Positions 1-11,746 of a stretch of DNA of 64,000 bases are shown here, piece after piece. The stretch is taken from contig NZ_AXCW01000001.1 in NCBI RefSeq assembly GCF_000603945.1, positions 62,001 through 126,000 of the forward strand. The letters run 5' to 3'. Position numbers and translations under genes: made by a program. How positions within the stretch are numbered: the stretch's first letter is position 1; each line of letters begins with the position of its first letter. The notes beneath the pieces were generated by a model. That model did not search any database. It was not told the DNA's origin and saw only the letters and a list, made by a program, of their open reading frames with translations. The DNA is from Actinotalea ferrariae CF5-4 (lineage in GTDB: Bacteria; Actinomycetota; Actinomycetes; Actinomycetales; Cellulomonadaceae).

Positions 1-11
1 AGGGCGCTCCC

Positions 12-2693
12 ATGTCTGCACTCCTGTACCGCCTGGGCAGGCGAGCCGCGCTGCGGCCGTTGATGCCGTTGTTGTCCTGGCTGTTCGTCATCCTGGCGGT
101 GGTCGCCCTGCTCGTCACGCAGGCCCCCTCGATCTCCACCAGCCTCACCCTTGATGACGCCCCGGCCCAGCAGGTGCTGGACGAGGTGACCGAGGCGCTT
201 CCCGAGGCGGGTGGCACCCAGGGCACCCTCGTCTTCCAGGCAGACGACGGTGGCCGTGTGGACACGCCCGTGCGTGCCGACGCCATCGACCGTGCCCTCG
301 ACACGGCCGCCGGGAGCGGCCTCGTCCAGGACCGTGACGCACGGCTGCTCGACCAGCAGGCCGACGTTGAGGTCACCGTGCGCGAGAACGTGGAGGCGCG
401 CGTCGCTGACGACGTCACCGTGCGGATCGAGGAGCTGGTCGAGACGCTCGAGGGAGGCCTACCGGTCGATGGACCGGCCGCACAGGGCGAACAGGCCGCC
501 CAGCTCGCGCCGCGGATCGCGGCGATCAGCGCCACCGCGCGCGATCTCCTGGCCGCACCGGATGATGAACTCATCAGCGGTTCCTCGGATCTCTTTGCCG
601 ACGTGGAACAGCTGCAGGCCGACCTGAGCCGGGCGGGCATGGACCTGGGCGTGCTCCCCGCTCCTGAGGATGGGATGTCGGACCCCGCGGCTGCCGTCGA
701 GGCCGCCACGGCGACCGCGACAGCCGACGCGCTGGGGCGACTGGACTCTCTGCTGGGTGGTACGTCGCCCCGCGGCACCGAGCTCCTCACCTCCGACGGC
801 GTTCGCCCGTCCGTGCTGGTCTCCGACGACGGCACCGCCGCGATCGCCTCGGTCCAGCTCAACGAGCAGGTCTCCGACCTCCCTGCGGGGAGCCTGGACG
901 ACCTGATGGCCTCGATCGACACGGTGGTGGCCGACGAAGGACTCACCGTCGCCGCGAGCAGCTCCCTGCAGCCTCTCGAGCCACCGATCGGCGGGCACGA
1001 GGCCATCGGCCTCGCCATCGCAGCGGTGGTCCTGATCATCACTCTCGGCTCGCTCGTGCTGGCCGGACTGCCCATCCTCCTGGCATTGGTGGGTGTGTTC
1101 ATCGGTGTCGGCGGCGCGTACGCCCTCTCGGGGAACTTCGAGATGACCACGTCCACCCCCGCCCTCGGGCTCATGCTGGGCCTTGCCGTCGGGATCGACT
1201 ACGCCCTGTTCATCGTCCACAAGCAGCGCTCACTGCAGGTCCGGTTCGGACTCGACACCATCGAGTCCACCGCCCGCGCGGTCGCCACCGCGGGTGGCGC
1301 GGTCCTCTTCGCGGGCGCCACCGTCGTCATCGCACTTCTGGGCCTGCTGACCCTGGGGATGGGCTTCGTCTCGACGATGGCGGTCACTGCCGCAGTCACC
1401 GTCGCGCTCGCCGTCGCGTTGGCACTGACCGCGCTGCCCGCCCTGCTCGGGCTGCTCGGACGCAGACGGCGACGTGCGGCACCCCAGCCTCAGGCCCGGC
1501 CCGAGCCGCAGCACGGGCATTCGCGTTTCGGACGGGCAGCCCAGCGGTGGATCACCGCCGTCACGGCCCGGCCGATCCTGACCATCGTGCTCGTCGGACT
1601 CGCGCTCGGCGCCCTCGCGGTCCCTGCCGGCCAGATGGAGCTCGGCATGCCGTCCGGGGCGGTCGCCGCTCCCGGGTCGGAGCAACGGACGGCGTATGAC
1701 GCAGTGAGCGATGCCCTCGGTGAGGGTGCCAACGCACCGCTGGTCGTCGCGCTGACGCCGACGGATCCCGACGCCGTGGACCAGGACCGCCTCGAGGCGT
1801 GGCAGATCGAGCTCGCCGACCACGACAGTGCCTCCAACGTCCGTCTCATGGGCACCTCGGAGGACAGGTCCCTGGTCCTCTACACCGTCGTTCCCACCGC
1901 CGGTCCGACCGACCCCGGCACCGCCGACCTCGTCCATGCCGTTCGCGGCAGCGAGATCGCCGACGTCGAGCAGGTCGGCGTGACCGGGCTGACCGCCATC
2001 AACATCGACCTCTCCGAGTCGTTGAGAAGTGCGATTCCGGTCTACCTGGGGCTGGTGGCGCTGCTGTCGCTTGCCGTCCTGCTCCTGGTGTTCCGCTCCC
2101 TGGTGGTCCCCCTGGCGGCGACAGGCGGCTTCCTCCTGTCCATCGGCGCCACCCTGGGGCTCGTGGTGACCGCCTTCGGCAACCCTGACTTCACCTGGCT
2201 CGTGGGCGTGGACCGGGCAGGTCCCGTGCTGAGCTTCCTGCCGATCATGGCTACCGGCATCCTCTACGGCCTGGCCATGGACTACCAGGTGTTCCTCGGC
2301 ACCTCGATACGCGAGGTCTACGTCCACGGCGCGTCCGCCCGGCAGGCCGTGGTCGACGGGTTCCACCACGCCAGCCGAGTCGTGGTGGCGGCCGCGGTGA
2401 TCATGGTGTCAGTCTTCGCTGGCTTCGTGCTCAGCGACGACGCCATGATCCGCCAGTTCGGCTTCGCCCTGTCCGCCGGCATCCTCATCGACGCGTTCCT
2501 CATCCGCATGACGCTCATCCCTGCGATCCTCCACCTCGCGGGCGACAAGGCGTGGTGGCTACCCCGGTGGATGGACCGCATCCTGCCCGACCTGGACCTG
2601 GAGGGCACCCGGCTCGAGATTGCGCCCGCTCCCACCGAAGCTCGGACACCAGCGCCGACTGCCCCACCGCTCCATGAGAGATTGGTGCGGTGA
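12..2693 (+). CDS. MMPL/RND-type membrane exporter
   Basis: An 893-residue polytopic membrane protein of the MMPL family, proton-driven exporters of lipids or drugs in actinobacteria. The layout is typical: one N-terminal helix (about residues 15-38), a large extracytoplasmic domain with coiled-coil character, a first block of helices with the signature GLAVGIDYALF (about 395-405), a second soluble domain, and a second helical block with GLAMDYQVFLG (about 755-765). The C-terminus is a short Pro/Ala-rich tail. It overlaps the following TetR gene by 4 bp (GTGA), so that regulator probably controls it. The substrate cannot be told from sequence. The gene begins 12 bases into the window, so its promoter is not visible. 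Confidence 0.93.
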   Translation: MSALLYRLGRRAALRPLMPLLSWLFVILAVVALLVTQAPSISTSLTLDDAPAQQVLDEVTEALPEAGGTQGTLVFQADDGGRVDTPVRADAIDRALDTAAGSGLVQDRDARLLDQQADVEVTVRENVEARVADDVTVRIEELVETLEGGLPVDGPAAQGEQAAQLAPRIAAISATARDLLAAPDDELISGSSDLFADVEQLQADLSRAGMDLGVLPAPEDGMSDPAAAVEAATATATADALGRLDSLLGGTSPRGTELLTSDGVRPSVLVSDDGTAAIASVQLNEQVSDLPAGSLDDLMASIDTVVADEGLTVAASSSLQPLEPPIGGHEAIGLAIAAVVLIITLGSLVLAGLPILLALVGVFIGVGGAYALSGNFEMTTSTPALGLMLGLAVGIDYALFIVHKQRSLQVRFGLDTIESTARAVATAGGAVLFAGATVVIALLGLLTLGMGFVSTMAVTAAVTVALAVALALTALPALLGLLGRRRRRAAPQPQARPEPQHGHSRFGRAAQRWITAVTARPILTIVLVGLALGALAVPAGQMELGMPSGAVAAPGSEQRTAYDAVSDALGEGANAPLVVALTPTDPDAVDQDRLEAWQIELADHDSASNVRLMGTSEDRSLVLYTVVPTAGPTDPGTADLVHAVRGSEIADVEQVGVTGLTAINIDLSESLRSAIPVYLGLVALLSLAVLLLVFRSLVVPLAATGGFLLSIGATLGLVVTAFGNPDFTWLVGVDRAGPVLSFLPIMATGILYGLAMDYQVFLGTSIREVYVHGASARQAVVDGFHHASRVVVAAAVIMVSVFAGFVLSDDAMIRQFGFALSAGILIDAFLIRMTLIPAILHLAGDKAWWLPRWMDRILPDLDLEGTRLEIAPAPTEARTPAPTAPPLHERLVR

Positions 2694-3286
2694 CTCCCGG
2701 GCTCCGAGACGCGAAGCGGGTCGCGGTCGCACGACGGCTCGCCCGGATCGCGTTCGAGCAGGTTCGCGACCGTGGGCTCGGTGAGGTCACCGTGGATGGC
2801 ATCGTCGCCGAGGCGGAGGTGTCCCGGCGCACGTTCTCGAACTACTACCTGTGCAAGGAAGCCGCCGTCGCGGCGATCGTCGTGCACAGCGTTGAAGCGG
2901 CCCTCGCGGAATGGGACCCACCGGAGTCCGTGGACGTGCTCGACCTCGCCCGGGACCTCGTGGAGCATCAGCTCAGAACCGGGGCACTGAGGCAGCTCAC
3001 CGCGGTGGCCACCCTGGCATCGGAGCATCCCCAGCTCGTCCCGTTCGTACGCGACGCACAGTGGCAGGTGTGGTCCGCCGCCGGGGACAAGATCCTCCAG
3101 GCGGTCCCCGATCCTGACAGCGCCGCCATCGAGACCCTGGGGCTGGTCGTCGGCGCCCTCTTCGGGATCGTCAGCGCCAGCCTGAACGCGACAGGTGTCC
3201 GCGACGGCGACGCTGCCCTGCTGCTGCACGCCTCAGCCCTGAGAGGCCTCGCACGACTCGAGCGAGGGCTCGGCCGTCCGCGCTGA
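2690..3286 (+). CDS. TetR-family transcriptional regulator
   Basis: A 198-residue TetR/AcrR-type repressor. The N-terminal HTH is clear: an IAFEQVRDRGLGEVTVDGI segment followed by AEVSRRTFSNYY at about residues 20-60. The C-terminal ligand domain is divergent, as usual in this family. The GTG start at 2690 lies inside the stop region of the MMPL exporter (GTGA overlap), which implies translational coupling and fits a regulator co-transcribed with the transporter it senses for. No other start fits the HTH better. Confidence 0.9.
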   Translation: MTPGLRDAKRVAVARRLARIAFEQVRDRGLGEVTVDGIVAEAEVSRRTFSNYYLCKEAAVAAIVVHSVEAALAEWDPPESVDVLDLARDLVEHQLRTGALRQLTAVATLASEHPQLVPFVRDAQWQVWSAAGDKILQAVPDPDSAAIETLGLVVGALFGIVSASLNATGVRDGDAALLLHASALRGLARLERGLGRPR

Positions 3287-3463
3287 CCGCAACAACCAAC
3301 CGCCGAAGGAACCAGCCGCGTGGCCCCTGACGACACACGTCGCCGCCACCACGCATGCTGATTGCTCCCGCCCAACTGGTGGCTCCACTCCTCGCCGTCC
3401 CCACCCGCGCCCGCGGCCGACGGGGAATGGCCCTGGGCACGACACGGAACCGAAGTGCGACTC

Positions 3464-3879
3464 ATGGCGGACCGTCTGAAGACCACCCACGCCCAGGACC
3501 GCGAACTTGCAGACGAGCTGATGGCCCGTCACGCCGTAGTGGTCGACCAACTGGACCTTCCAGCGCGCGGAGTCGAGGTCGATGATGGCGGGCTTTCCCT
3601 GCTGACCCTCACGGCTGCGAGGTCGACCCGGTGGGGCACTTGTGGCGGGAGCGCACGAAGTCGAGCGCGGCGGGGAGGTGCTGGTCACGTGCCGTCGCGA
3701 ACGCCGTGTGCAAGGGGCCCGGATTCCGCTACCTGGCCGAACTTGAGGACCCTGACCGTGCGAAGGCGTTGAAGCACCCTGCGGGCCTGGCGGACCTCTA
3801 TTCGCCGACACTGCCGACGGCGACCAAGGACCCCGAGATCAGCGAAGCGGTCGTCCGTGCCACCCTCCTCCGCCGGTAA
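3464..3879 (+). pseudogene. remnant of an unidentified gene
   Basis: Between the TetR gene and the convergent NADH dehydrogenase lie about 720 bases without an intact gene. One stretch looks like decayed coding sequence. A frame from ATG 3464 reads plausibly for about 45 residues (MADRLKTTHAQDRELADELM...). It then turns into Arg/Gly-rich nonsense, while a second frame becomes protein-like from about 3631 (GPGFRYLAELEDPDRAKAL...) and stops at 3879. This fits a frameshifted open reading frame. I do not recognise the family; a four-helix metal-binding protein is possible but unsupported. Confidence 0.35.
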
Positions 3880-4008
3880 GGATGCCGTCGGACACGACGG
3901 TTGGCTCGTCTGCGCTGATGCGAGTGGCGCCGCCGCATCTCAGGGCGACGCGAGCCGGTCGCGGTACTGAGTGGTTGCGCCCTTCTGGTGCAGAGCCCGC
4001 TCGACGGG

Positions 4009-5313
4009 CTAGGACGTGGCGTCGAACTTCTTGCGGGGCTGCTCGATGATCGCGGGAGTCTCGCCGACGATCGCGTTCTGACTGTGGCGCCAGAAGAGAT
4101 ACTTCGCACCGAGGTTGATCATGGTGGCGAGTCGGTTGCGGTTGCCGAGCAGGCTGAAGACGTGGATCGTCACCCAGATCACCCACGCTGGGAAGCCCGT
4201 CAGTCGGGGTAGTCCGCTCACCTCGGCTACCGCGGAGCTGCGTCCGATCGTCGCGAGACTTCCTTTGTCGCGGTAACGAAATGCCGGCCGGGTCGTGCCC
4301 TTGATCTCGGCGTCGATCAACTCGCCAACGAACCTGCCGCCCTGAAGTGCAGGCTGCGCGAGCTGCGGAAGTGCGCGGTCGCCTTCCTCGACAGCCGCGT
4401 CGCCGATCGCGAACACACAGTTGAGGCCTTCGACCCGCAGGTGATCGTTCACGCTGATCCGGCCACCACGTCCCTGAGGCACTGCCCAGTTCTTCACCGT
4501 GTCGTGCGCGGTCACGCCGCTGGCCCACACCACGATCCCCGCCGGGAGAAACTCCTCCTCGTCACCGATCACGACGCCGTCAGCTCGCACTTCTCGGACC
4601 GCGGTATTGAGCCGCAGATCGACGCCGCGCTTCTCGAGCGCCTTCCTTGCATACTCCTGCAGGCTCTCGTGGAATGGTCCGAGCAGGCTCGGCATCCTTT
4701 CCACCAGCGTCACATGGATGCGCTTCGGATCGAGCTCGGGATAGGTCACGGACATGTCGTTGTTGCGCAACTCGGCGAACGCACCCGCTGTCTCCACGCC
4801 GGTCGCCCCACCACCGACGATGACGATCCGCAGCTCTTGATCCTTTCCATTGATTGCCGCCTGCTCGAGCTGTGCAAACATCGCGTCGCGAAGCTCGAGC
4901 GCCTGTAAGCGTTGGTACAGCGGCATGGCGTGCTCCTCAGCACCAGTGACGCCGAAGTAGTTCGTGGTCACGCCTGCGGCGATGACCAGGTAGTCATAGG
5001 CGAGCTGTTGACCGCCATCGAGACTGATCGTTTTCGCGACATGGTTCATGCGCAGCACTTTGCCCTTGAGGAACCGTACATTCTTCTGGTTTGAGCGAAT
5101 GGCGCGTAGGAACCACGTGATATCGCCCGGGTTCAGCGTGGCGGTCGCGACTTGATACAGCAGCGGCTGGAACTGGTTGTAGGCGTGCTGGTCGATGAGG
5201 GTCACGTCGACGACGGTGTCTCGCAGCGCGCGGACCACTGCGAGCCCGCCGAATCCACCTCCGATGACGACGACCCGCGGACGGGCCGCCCGAGCGGGTG
5301 AGGCAGTCATCAC
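4009..5313 (-). CDS. ndh: type II NADH dehydrogenase (NDH-2)
   Basis: A 434-residue FAD-dependent NADH:quinone oxidoreductase that feeds electrons to the quinone pool without pumping protons. Two dinucleotide-binding motifs are present: VVVIGGGFGGLAV near residue 14 (FAD) and IVIVGGGATGVETAG near residue 164 (NADH). CVFAIGDAA near residue 305 binds the flavin. The C-terminal stretch FPAWVIWVTIHVFSLLG is the usual amphipathic membrane anchor. The length matches actinobacterial Ndh. The gene stands alone on the minus strand, divergent from the next flavoprotein gene, with about 235 bases between the two starts. Confidence 0.93.
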   Translation of the reverse strand: MMTASPARAARPRVVVIGGGFGGLAVVRALRDTVVDVTLIDQHAYNQFQPLLYQVATATLNPGDITWFLRAIRSNQKNVRFLKGKVLRMNHVAKTISLDGGQQLAYDYLVIAAGVTTNYFGVTGAEEHAMPLYQRLQALELRDAMFAQLEQAAINGKDQELRIVIVGGGATGVETAGAFAELRNNDMSVTYPELDPKRIHVTLVERMPSLLGPFHESLQEYARKALEKRGVDLRLNTAVREVRADGVVIGDEEEFLPAGIVVWASGVTAHDTVKNWAVPQGRGGRISVNDHLRVEGLNCVFAIGDAAVEEGDRALPQLAQPALQGGRFVGELIDAEIKGTTRPAFRYRDKGSLATIGRSSAVAEVSGLPRLTGFPAWVIWVTIHVFSLLGNRNRLATMINLGAKYLFWRHSQNAIVGETPAIIEQPRKKFDATS

Positions 5314-5548
5314 GTCATCGTAGTCGGATCGATCGTCAGACCCGTGGCTGCGTCGCCGTCCAGGTGCGCCACCCGGCGGGGTCCCCCAGGTGGACTTTCG
5401 ACGCCGCGGGTCTGGCGTGCACGGTGTATGTCATCAACGAGCTGTGGGACCTGCGTTGCCACTGTCTGCGATCTCGGAGACTCTGGTGGTGCGGAGGCGC
5501 TGCCTCTCGTTGCGGCGGCGAGCGAGTCGACGGGTGAGGTGAACTGAG

Positions 5549-6778
5549 ATGGCCACCGACCAGGTGTTCGTCATTGTCGGCGCTGGAGAAGCTGGGGGCT
5601 CCGCCCTGCAAGTGCTGCGCGAGGAGGGGTTCGACGGGCGGCTGGTGCTCGTCGGCGCGGAGGAACACCTACCCTACGAACGCCCGCCCTTGTCGAAGTC
5701 GTACCTCAACGGAGAGCCGTACAAGTCCGAGGGGTCTCTGAAGGGCCAAGACTGGTACGACGGTCAGGGTGTCGACCTTCGTCTCGGCCGTCGGGCGGTG
5801 CGCCTGGACCGGTCCGCGCGCGAGGTCGTCCTCGACGACGAGGAGCGGTTGCGCTACGACAAGGTGTTGGTTGCCACCGGAGCGACCCCGCGACGGCTCG
5901 ATGTCCCCGGCGGCGACCTTGGCGGCGTGCACTACCTCAGGACGCTCGAGGACTCGGAGCGCCTCGCGCACGCGCTGACAGCGAAAGCGCGAGTGGTGGT
6001 CGTCGGGGCCGGCTGGATCGGGCTGGAGGTTGCCGCGACCGCCCGCGGTCGCGACTGCACGGTCACCGTCATCGACCCGGCCGATGTGCCATTGAAGGCA
6101 GCCCTGGGGAATCGCATCGGTGGATTCTTCGCCGACCTGCACCGCCAGCACGGGGTCGGGTTCCAGCTCGGAGGCACCGTGACCGAGCTGCGCGGGCACC
6201 AGAACGTCGAGGGTGTCGTGATGGACGACGGGACCGAGCTCCGCGCGGACCTGGTCGTGGTCGGAGTCGGCGTTCACCCGGTGGTCGACCTGCTCGGAGC
6301 GGACTTGCTCGCGAATGACGGCGGAGTACGGGTCGATACTCAGATGCGTACCGAGGATCCTGATGTGTTTGTGGCTGGGGACATCGCCAGCGTTGAGAAC
6401 CCGCTCTACGGTCGTCGGATCCGGGTCGAGCACTGGGCGAACGCCCTGATGGGCGGCCAGATCGCCGCCCGGTCGATGATGGGCCACGCCTCCGACTTCG
6501 ACCCGGCACCGTTCTTCTTCACCGACCAGTACGACATCGGCATGGAGTACGCCGGGTGGGCGCCGGCAACCGCCGCCGACCCGCTGATCCGCGGTGATCT
6601 CTTGGGGAACGCCTTCCACGCATTCTGGCTCGTTGACGACGTCGTCGTCGCGGGTATGCATGTCAACGGTTGGGAGGAAGGCATCGAACCTGTGCAGAAG
6701 TTGATCCGGGGCCGGGTACGGGTAGATCGAGACCGGCTCGTCGACCTCACCGTGCCGTTGGCGGACCTGCTGCCATGA
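5549..6778 (+). CDS. ferredoxin reductase-like FAD/NAD(P) oxidoreductase
   Basis: A 409-residue flavoprotein of the family of ferredoxin/rubredoxin reductases that serve Rieske dioxygenases and P450s. It has an N-terminal FAD motif (VIVGAGEAGGSA), LPYERPPLSKSYL near residue 45, an NAD motif (VVVVGAGWIGLEVAA, about residue 150), DVFVAGDIA near 270 and a C-terminal dimer domain. The ATG at 5549 follows a GAGGTGA-type ribosome site. No ferredoxin lies next to it; the nearest are the 7Fe ferredoxin at 19.2 kb and a P450 at 25 kb, so a partnership is only a guess. Confidence 0.9.
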   Translation: MATDQVFVIVGAGEAGGSALQVLREEGFDGRLVLVGAEEHLPYERPPLSKSYLNGEPYKSEGSLKGQDWYDGQGVDLRLGRRAVRLDRSAREVVLDDEERLRYDKVLVATGATPRRLDVPGGDLGGVHYLRTLEDSERLAHALTAKARVVVVGAGWIGLEVAATARGRDCTVTVIDPADVPLKAALGNRIGGFFADLHRQHGVGFQLGGTVTELRGHQNVEGVVMDDGTELRADLVVVGVGVHPVVDLLGADLLANDGGVRVDTQMRTEDPDVFVAGDIASVENPLYGRRIRVEHWANALMGGQIAARSMMGHASDFDPAPFFFTDQYDIGMEYAGWAPATAADPLIRGDLLGNAFHAFWLVDDVVVAGMHVNGWEEGIEPVQKLIRGRVRVDRDRLVDLTVPLADLLP

Positions 6779-6868
6779 CATGACCGTTCAACGTCCGTGC
6801 ATCAGCGCAAAGATGGGGTCCCTACCTCCGTAGCGACGTAGCGGGACCTCCACACCGAGAGGATCGTC

Positions 6869-7288
6869 ATGGCTGTCAAGCTCCACCACCTCCCGCCCCG
6901 CCTCGCCTGCGGGGCCTTCATCCTGAACACCGGGATCTCGAAGCGGTCGCTAGACGTCGAGGCGGCGACGGGTCTCCGGGACCAGGCGACCAACGCCTAC
7001 CCGGTGCTGAAGAACGTCGATCCGGTCCGCTTCGGCAAGGCCCTGTCCACCTTCGAGATCGTGCTCGGCTTGAGCCTGCTGGTTCCGCGCGTGCCCACGT
7101 GGGTGGGAGCGGCCGGGCTGAGCGGGTTCTCGGCGGCGTTGATGGGCGTCTACCTCAAGACCCCGGGCATGACCCGCGAGGACGGCATCCGCCCGGCGCC
7201 TGCAGGGATGGGCATCGCTCGCGACATCTTCATGCTCGGCAGCGGGCTCGGGCTCGTCATCGAGGAGTTGACCACCCGTCGCCGCTGA
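6869..7288 (+). CDS. small DoxX-like membrane protein
   Basis: A 139-residue protein with three or four predicted hydrophobic segments: about residues 58-75 (FEIVLGLSLLVP), 80-97 (WVGAAGLSGFSAALMGVYL) and 112-130 (GIARDIFMLGSGLGLVI). The pattern resembles DoxX-like membrane proteins of actinobacteria, but no catalytic motif is visible. The ATG at 6869 is preceded by GAGAGGA, a good ribosome site. It stands between the flavoprotein gene and a decayed HTH gene. Function is not known. Confidence 0.7.
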   Translation: MAVKLHHLPPRLACGAFILNTGISKRSLDVEAATGLRDQATNAYPVLKNVDPVRFGKALSTFEIVLGLSLLVPRVPTWVGAAGLSGFSAALMGVYLKTPGMTREDGIRPAPAGMGIARDIFMLGSGLGLVIEELTTRRR

Positions 7289-7387
7289 GGACCTGACGGT
7301 GATGCATAGCGACGCACCACGTAGTGGGAGCGGGGCTGCGCGAGTCGGCGTCCGAGGGCTGCAAGTACGGAGAACGCCCGCGTCGAC

Positions 7388-7560
7388 TCCCGCCGCCGTG
7401 TCCTGGACGTGTTCCGCGCCGCAGAGTCAGGAGGGGGAGTGAGGCACGTCGCCGAACACACCGGCTTGCACCCCCACACCGTCCGCTTCCACCTCGAGCG
7501 GCTCGTGGACGACGGGCTCATCGGTCTTTGCGGGTACCGATCCCGCCCAGGTCCTCACCC
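7388..7560 (+). pseudogene. remnant of a SufR/ArsR-like HTH regulator
   Basis: In the second frame this stretch reads SRRRVLDVFRAAESGGG...VAEHTGLHPHTVRFHLERLVDDGLIG, a clear winged-helix N-terminus. It matches the HTH of the intact regulator at 26781-27506 (LHPNTARFHLDALAAHGLAV). There is no good start codon upstream, and after about 50 residues the frame loses protein character with no C-terminal domain. It is read as the broken former regulator of the downstream AhpD-like gene; the paralogous pairing of such a regulator with an AhpD-like gene occurs again at 23.9-27.5 kb. Confidence 0.6.
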
Positions 7561-7715
7561 TTGGACAGCTGGGCCCGAGCTCTCACAGCGCGCCAGGGTG
7601 GACGCTCGAGGGCGCCGGTTCCCGTAGGTCGTCCGGGCCAGGACCGGTACTGCGCGGAACCTCGCTGGTGGCCATGGGCTCGGACGCGAACAAGGGACCG
7701 AGGTCCTGTCCACGA

Positions 7716-7745
7716 TTGTCGAATACCGTTTCGGGGGACCATTAT
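7716..7745 (+). promoter_or_regulatory. possible promoter of the AhpD-like/aconitase operon
   Basis: The bases TTGTCG at 7716-7721 and CATTAT at 7740-7745 are 18 bases apart, in an unusually A/T-rich patch about 80 bases upstream of the ATG at 7825. This is a reasonable match to a vegetative promoter, but it is judged by eye only. An alternative -10 is TATACG at 7744-7749. Confidence 0.3.
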
Positions 7746-7824
7746 ACGGAGACGAGGTCCAGGTCTGTGCCGCCACCCGTCGGCAGGGTTGGAACGCCCA
7801 CCCCGATGTTCCCGGGAGTCCCTG

Positions 7825-10967
<3,143 letters not shown>

Positions 10968-11035
10968 GCGCTCGAGATGGGCCCGGCCCAGTACGGACTT
11001 CCTGGCCTGCATTTCGGTAGACGAGAGGGAGCGGC

Positions 11036-11731
11036 GTGGCCACAACTACTGCTGCGGCGAGAGTGCGCAAGGCCAGGCGGACGAGCGTCGGTCTGAAGCT
11101 CGCGATGGCGATCACCGGCGGGCTCTTCGTGCTCTACGTGCTGGCGCACATGTACGGCAACCTCAAGGTGTTCTCCGGGCAGGAGGCCTTCGATGGCTAC
11201 GCCCACCACCTGCGGGAGCTGGGTGAGCCGCTGCTGCCGTACTCAGGGTTCCTGTGGGTCATGCGCATCGGTCTGGTCGTGGCCCTGGTGGTGCACGTGT
11301 GGGCGGCGGTGAGCCTGTGGAGACGGGCGAACCACGCCAGGAGCACTCGGTACGTGAAGTTCAGACCGGTGCAGGCGACCTGGTCCTCGCGAACCATGCG
11401 CTGGGGCGGGGTGGCGCTCCTCCTCTTCGTGATCTTCCACCTCCTGCAGTTCACCACGATGACCATCCAGGTCGGCGGCAGCTTCGACAGCCCTTACGAC
11501 CGCGTCGTCGCCGCCTTCTCGACCTGGTACATCCTGGCGATCTACGTACTGTCGATGCTCGCTCTGGGCATGCACTTGCGGCACGGGATCTGGAGTGCCG
11601 TACAGACGCTCGGCTGGTCCACGCGCCGGCGTGAACCGGCCATCAAGCGGACCGCACTGGTGATCGCGCTGATCATCGTGGTGGGCTTCCTGGTTCCCCC
11701 GATCGCGATCTTCCTCGGCGTGCTGGAGTGA
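11036..11731 (+). CDS. sdhC: succinate dehydrogenase cytochrome b subunit
   Basis: A 231-residue integral membrane protein with five predicted helices, the Bacillus/Wolinella-type cytochrome b558 family that anchors SdhAB and binds heme and menaquinone. Candidate heme His residues lie in helices: LAHMYGN, ALVVHVWAA, VIFHLLQF and LGMHLRHGIW. The GTG start at 11036 follows GAGAGGGAG, a strong ribosome site. It is the first gene of sdhCAB; sdhA begins 15 bases after its stop. Confidence 0.93.
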   Translation: MATTTAAARVRKARRTSVGLKLAMAITGGLFVLYVLAHMYGNLKVFSGQEAFDGYAHHLRELGEPLLPYSGFLWVMRIGLVVALVVHVWAAVSLWRRANHARSTRYVKFRPVQATWSSRTMRWGGVALLLFVIFHLLQFTTMTIQVGGSFDSPYDRVVAAFSTWYILAIYVLSMLALGMHLRHGIWSAVQTLGWSTRRREPAIKRTALVIALIIVVGFLVPPIAIFLGVLE

Positions 11732-11746
11732 GATGGGTGAGGAGAA

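Noticed and set aside
7324-7824. An N-terminal extension of the AhpD-like protein
   Set aside because: The extra residues are Arg/Pro-rich and overlap an HTH remnant in another frame; the paralogue begins at the point equivalent to 7825.
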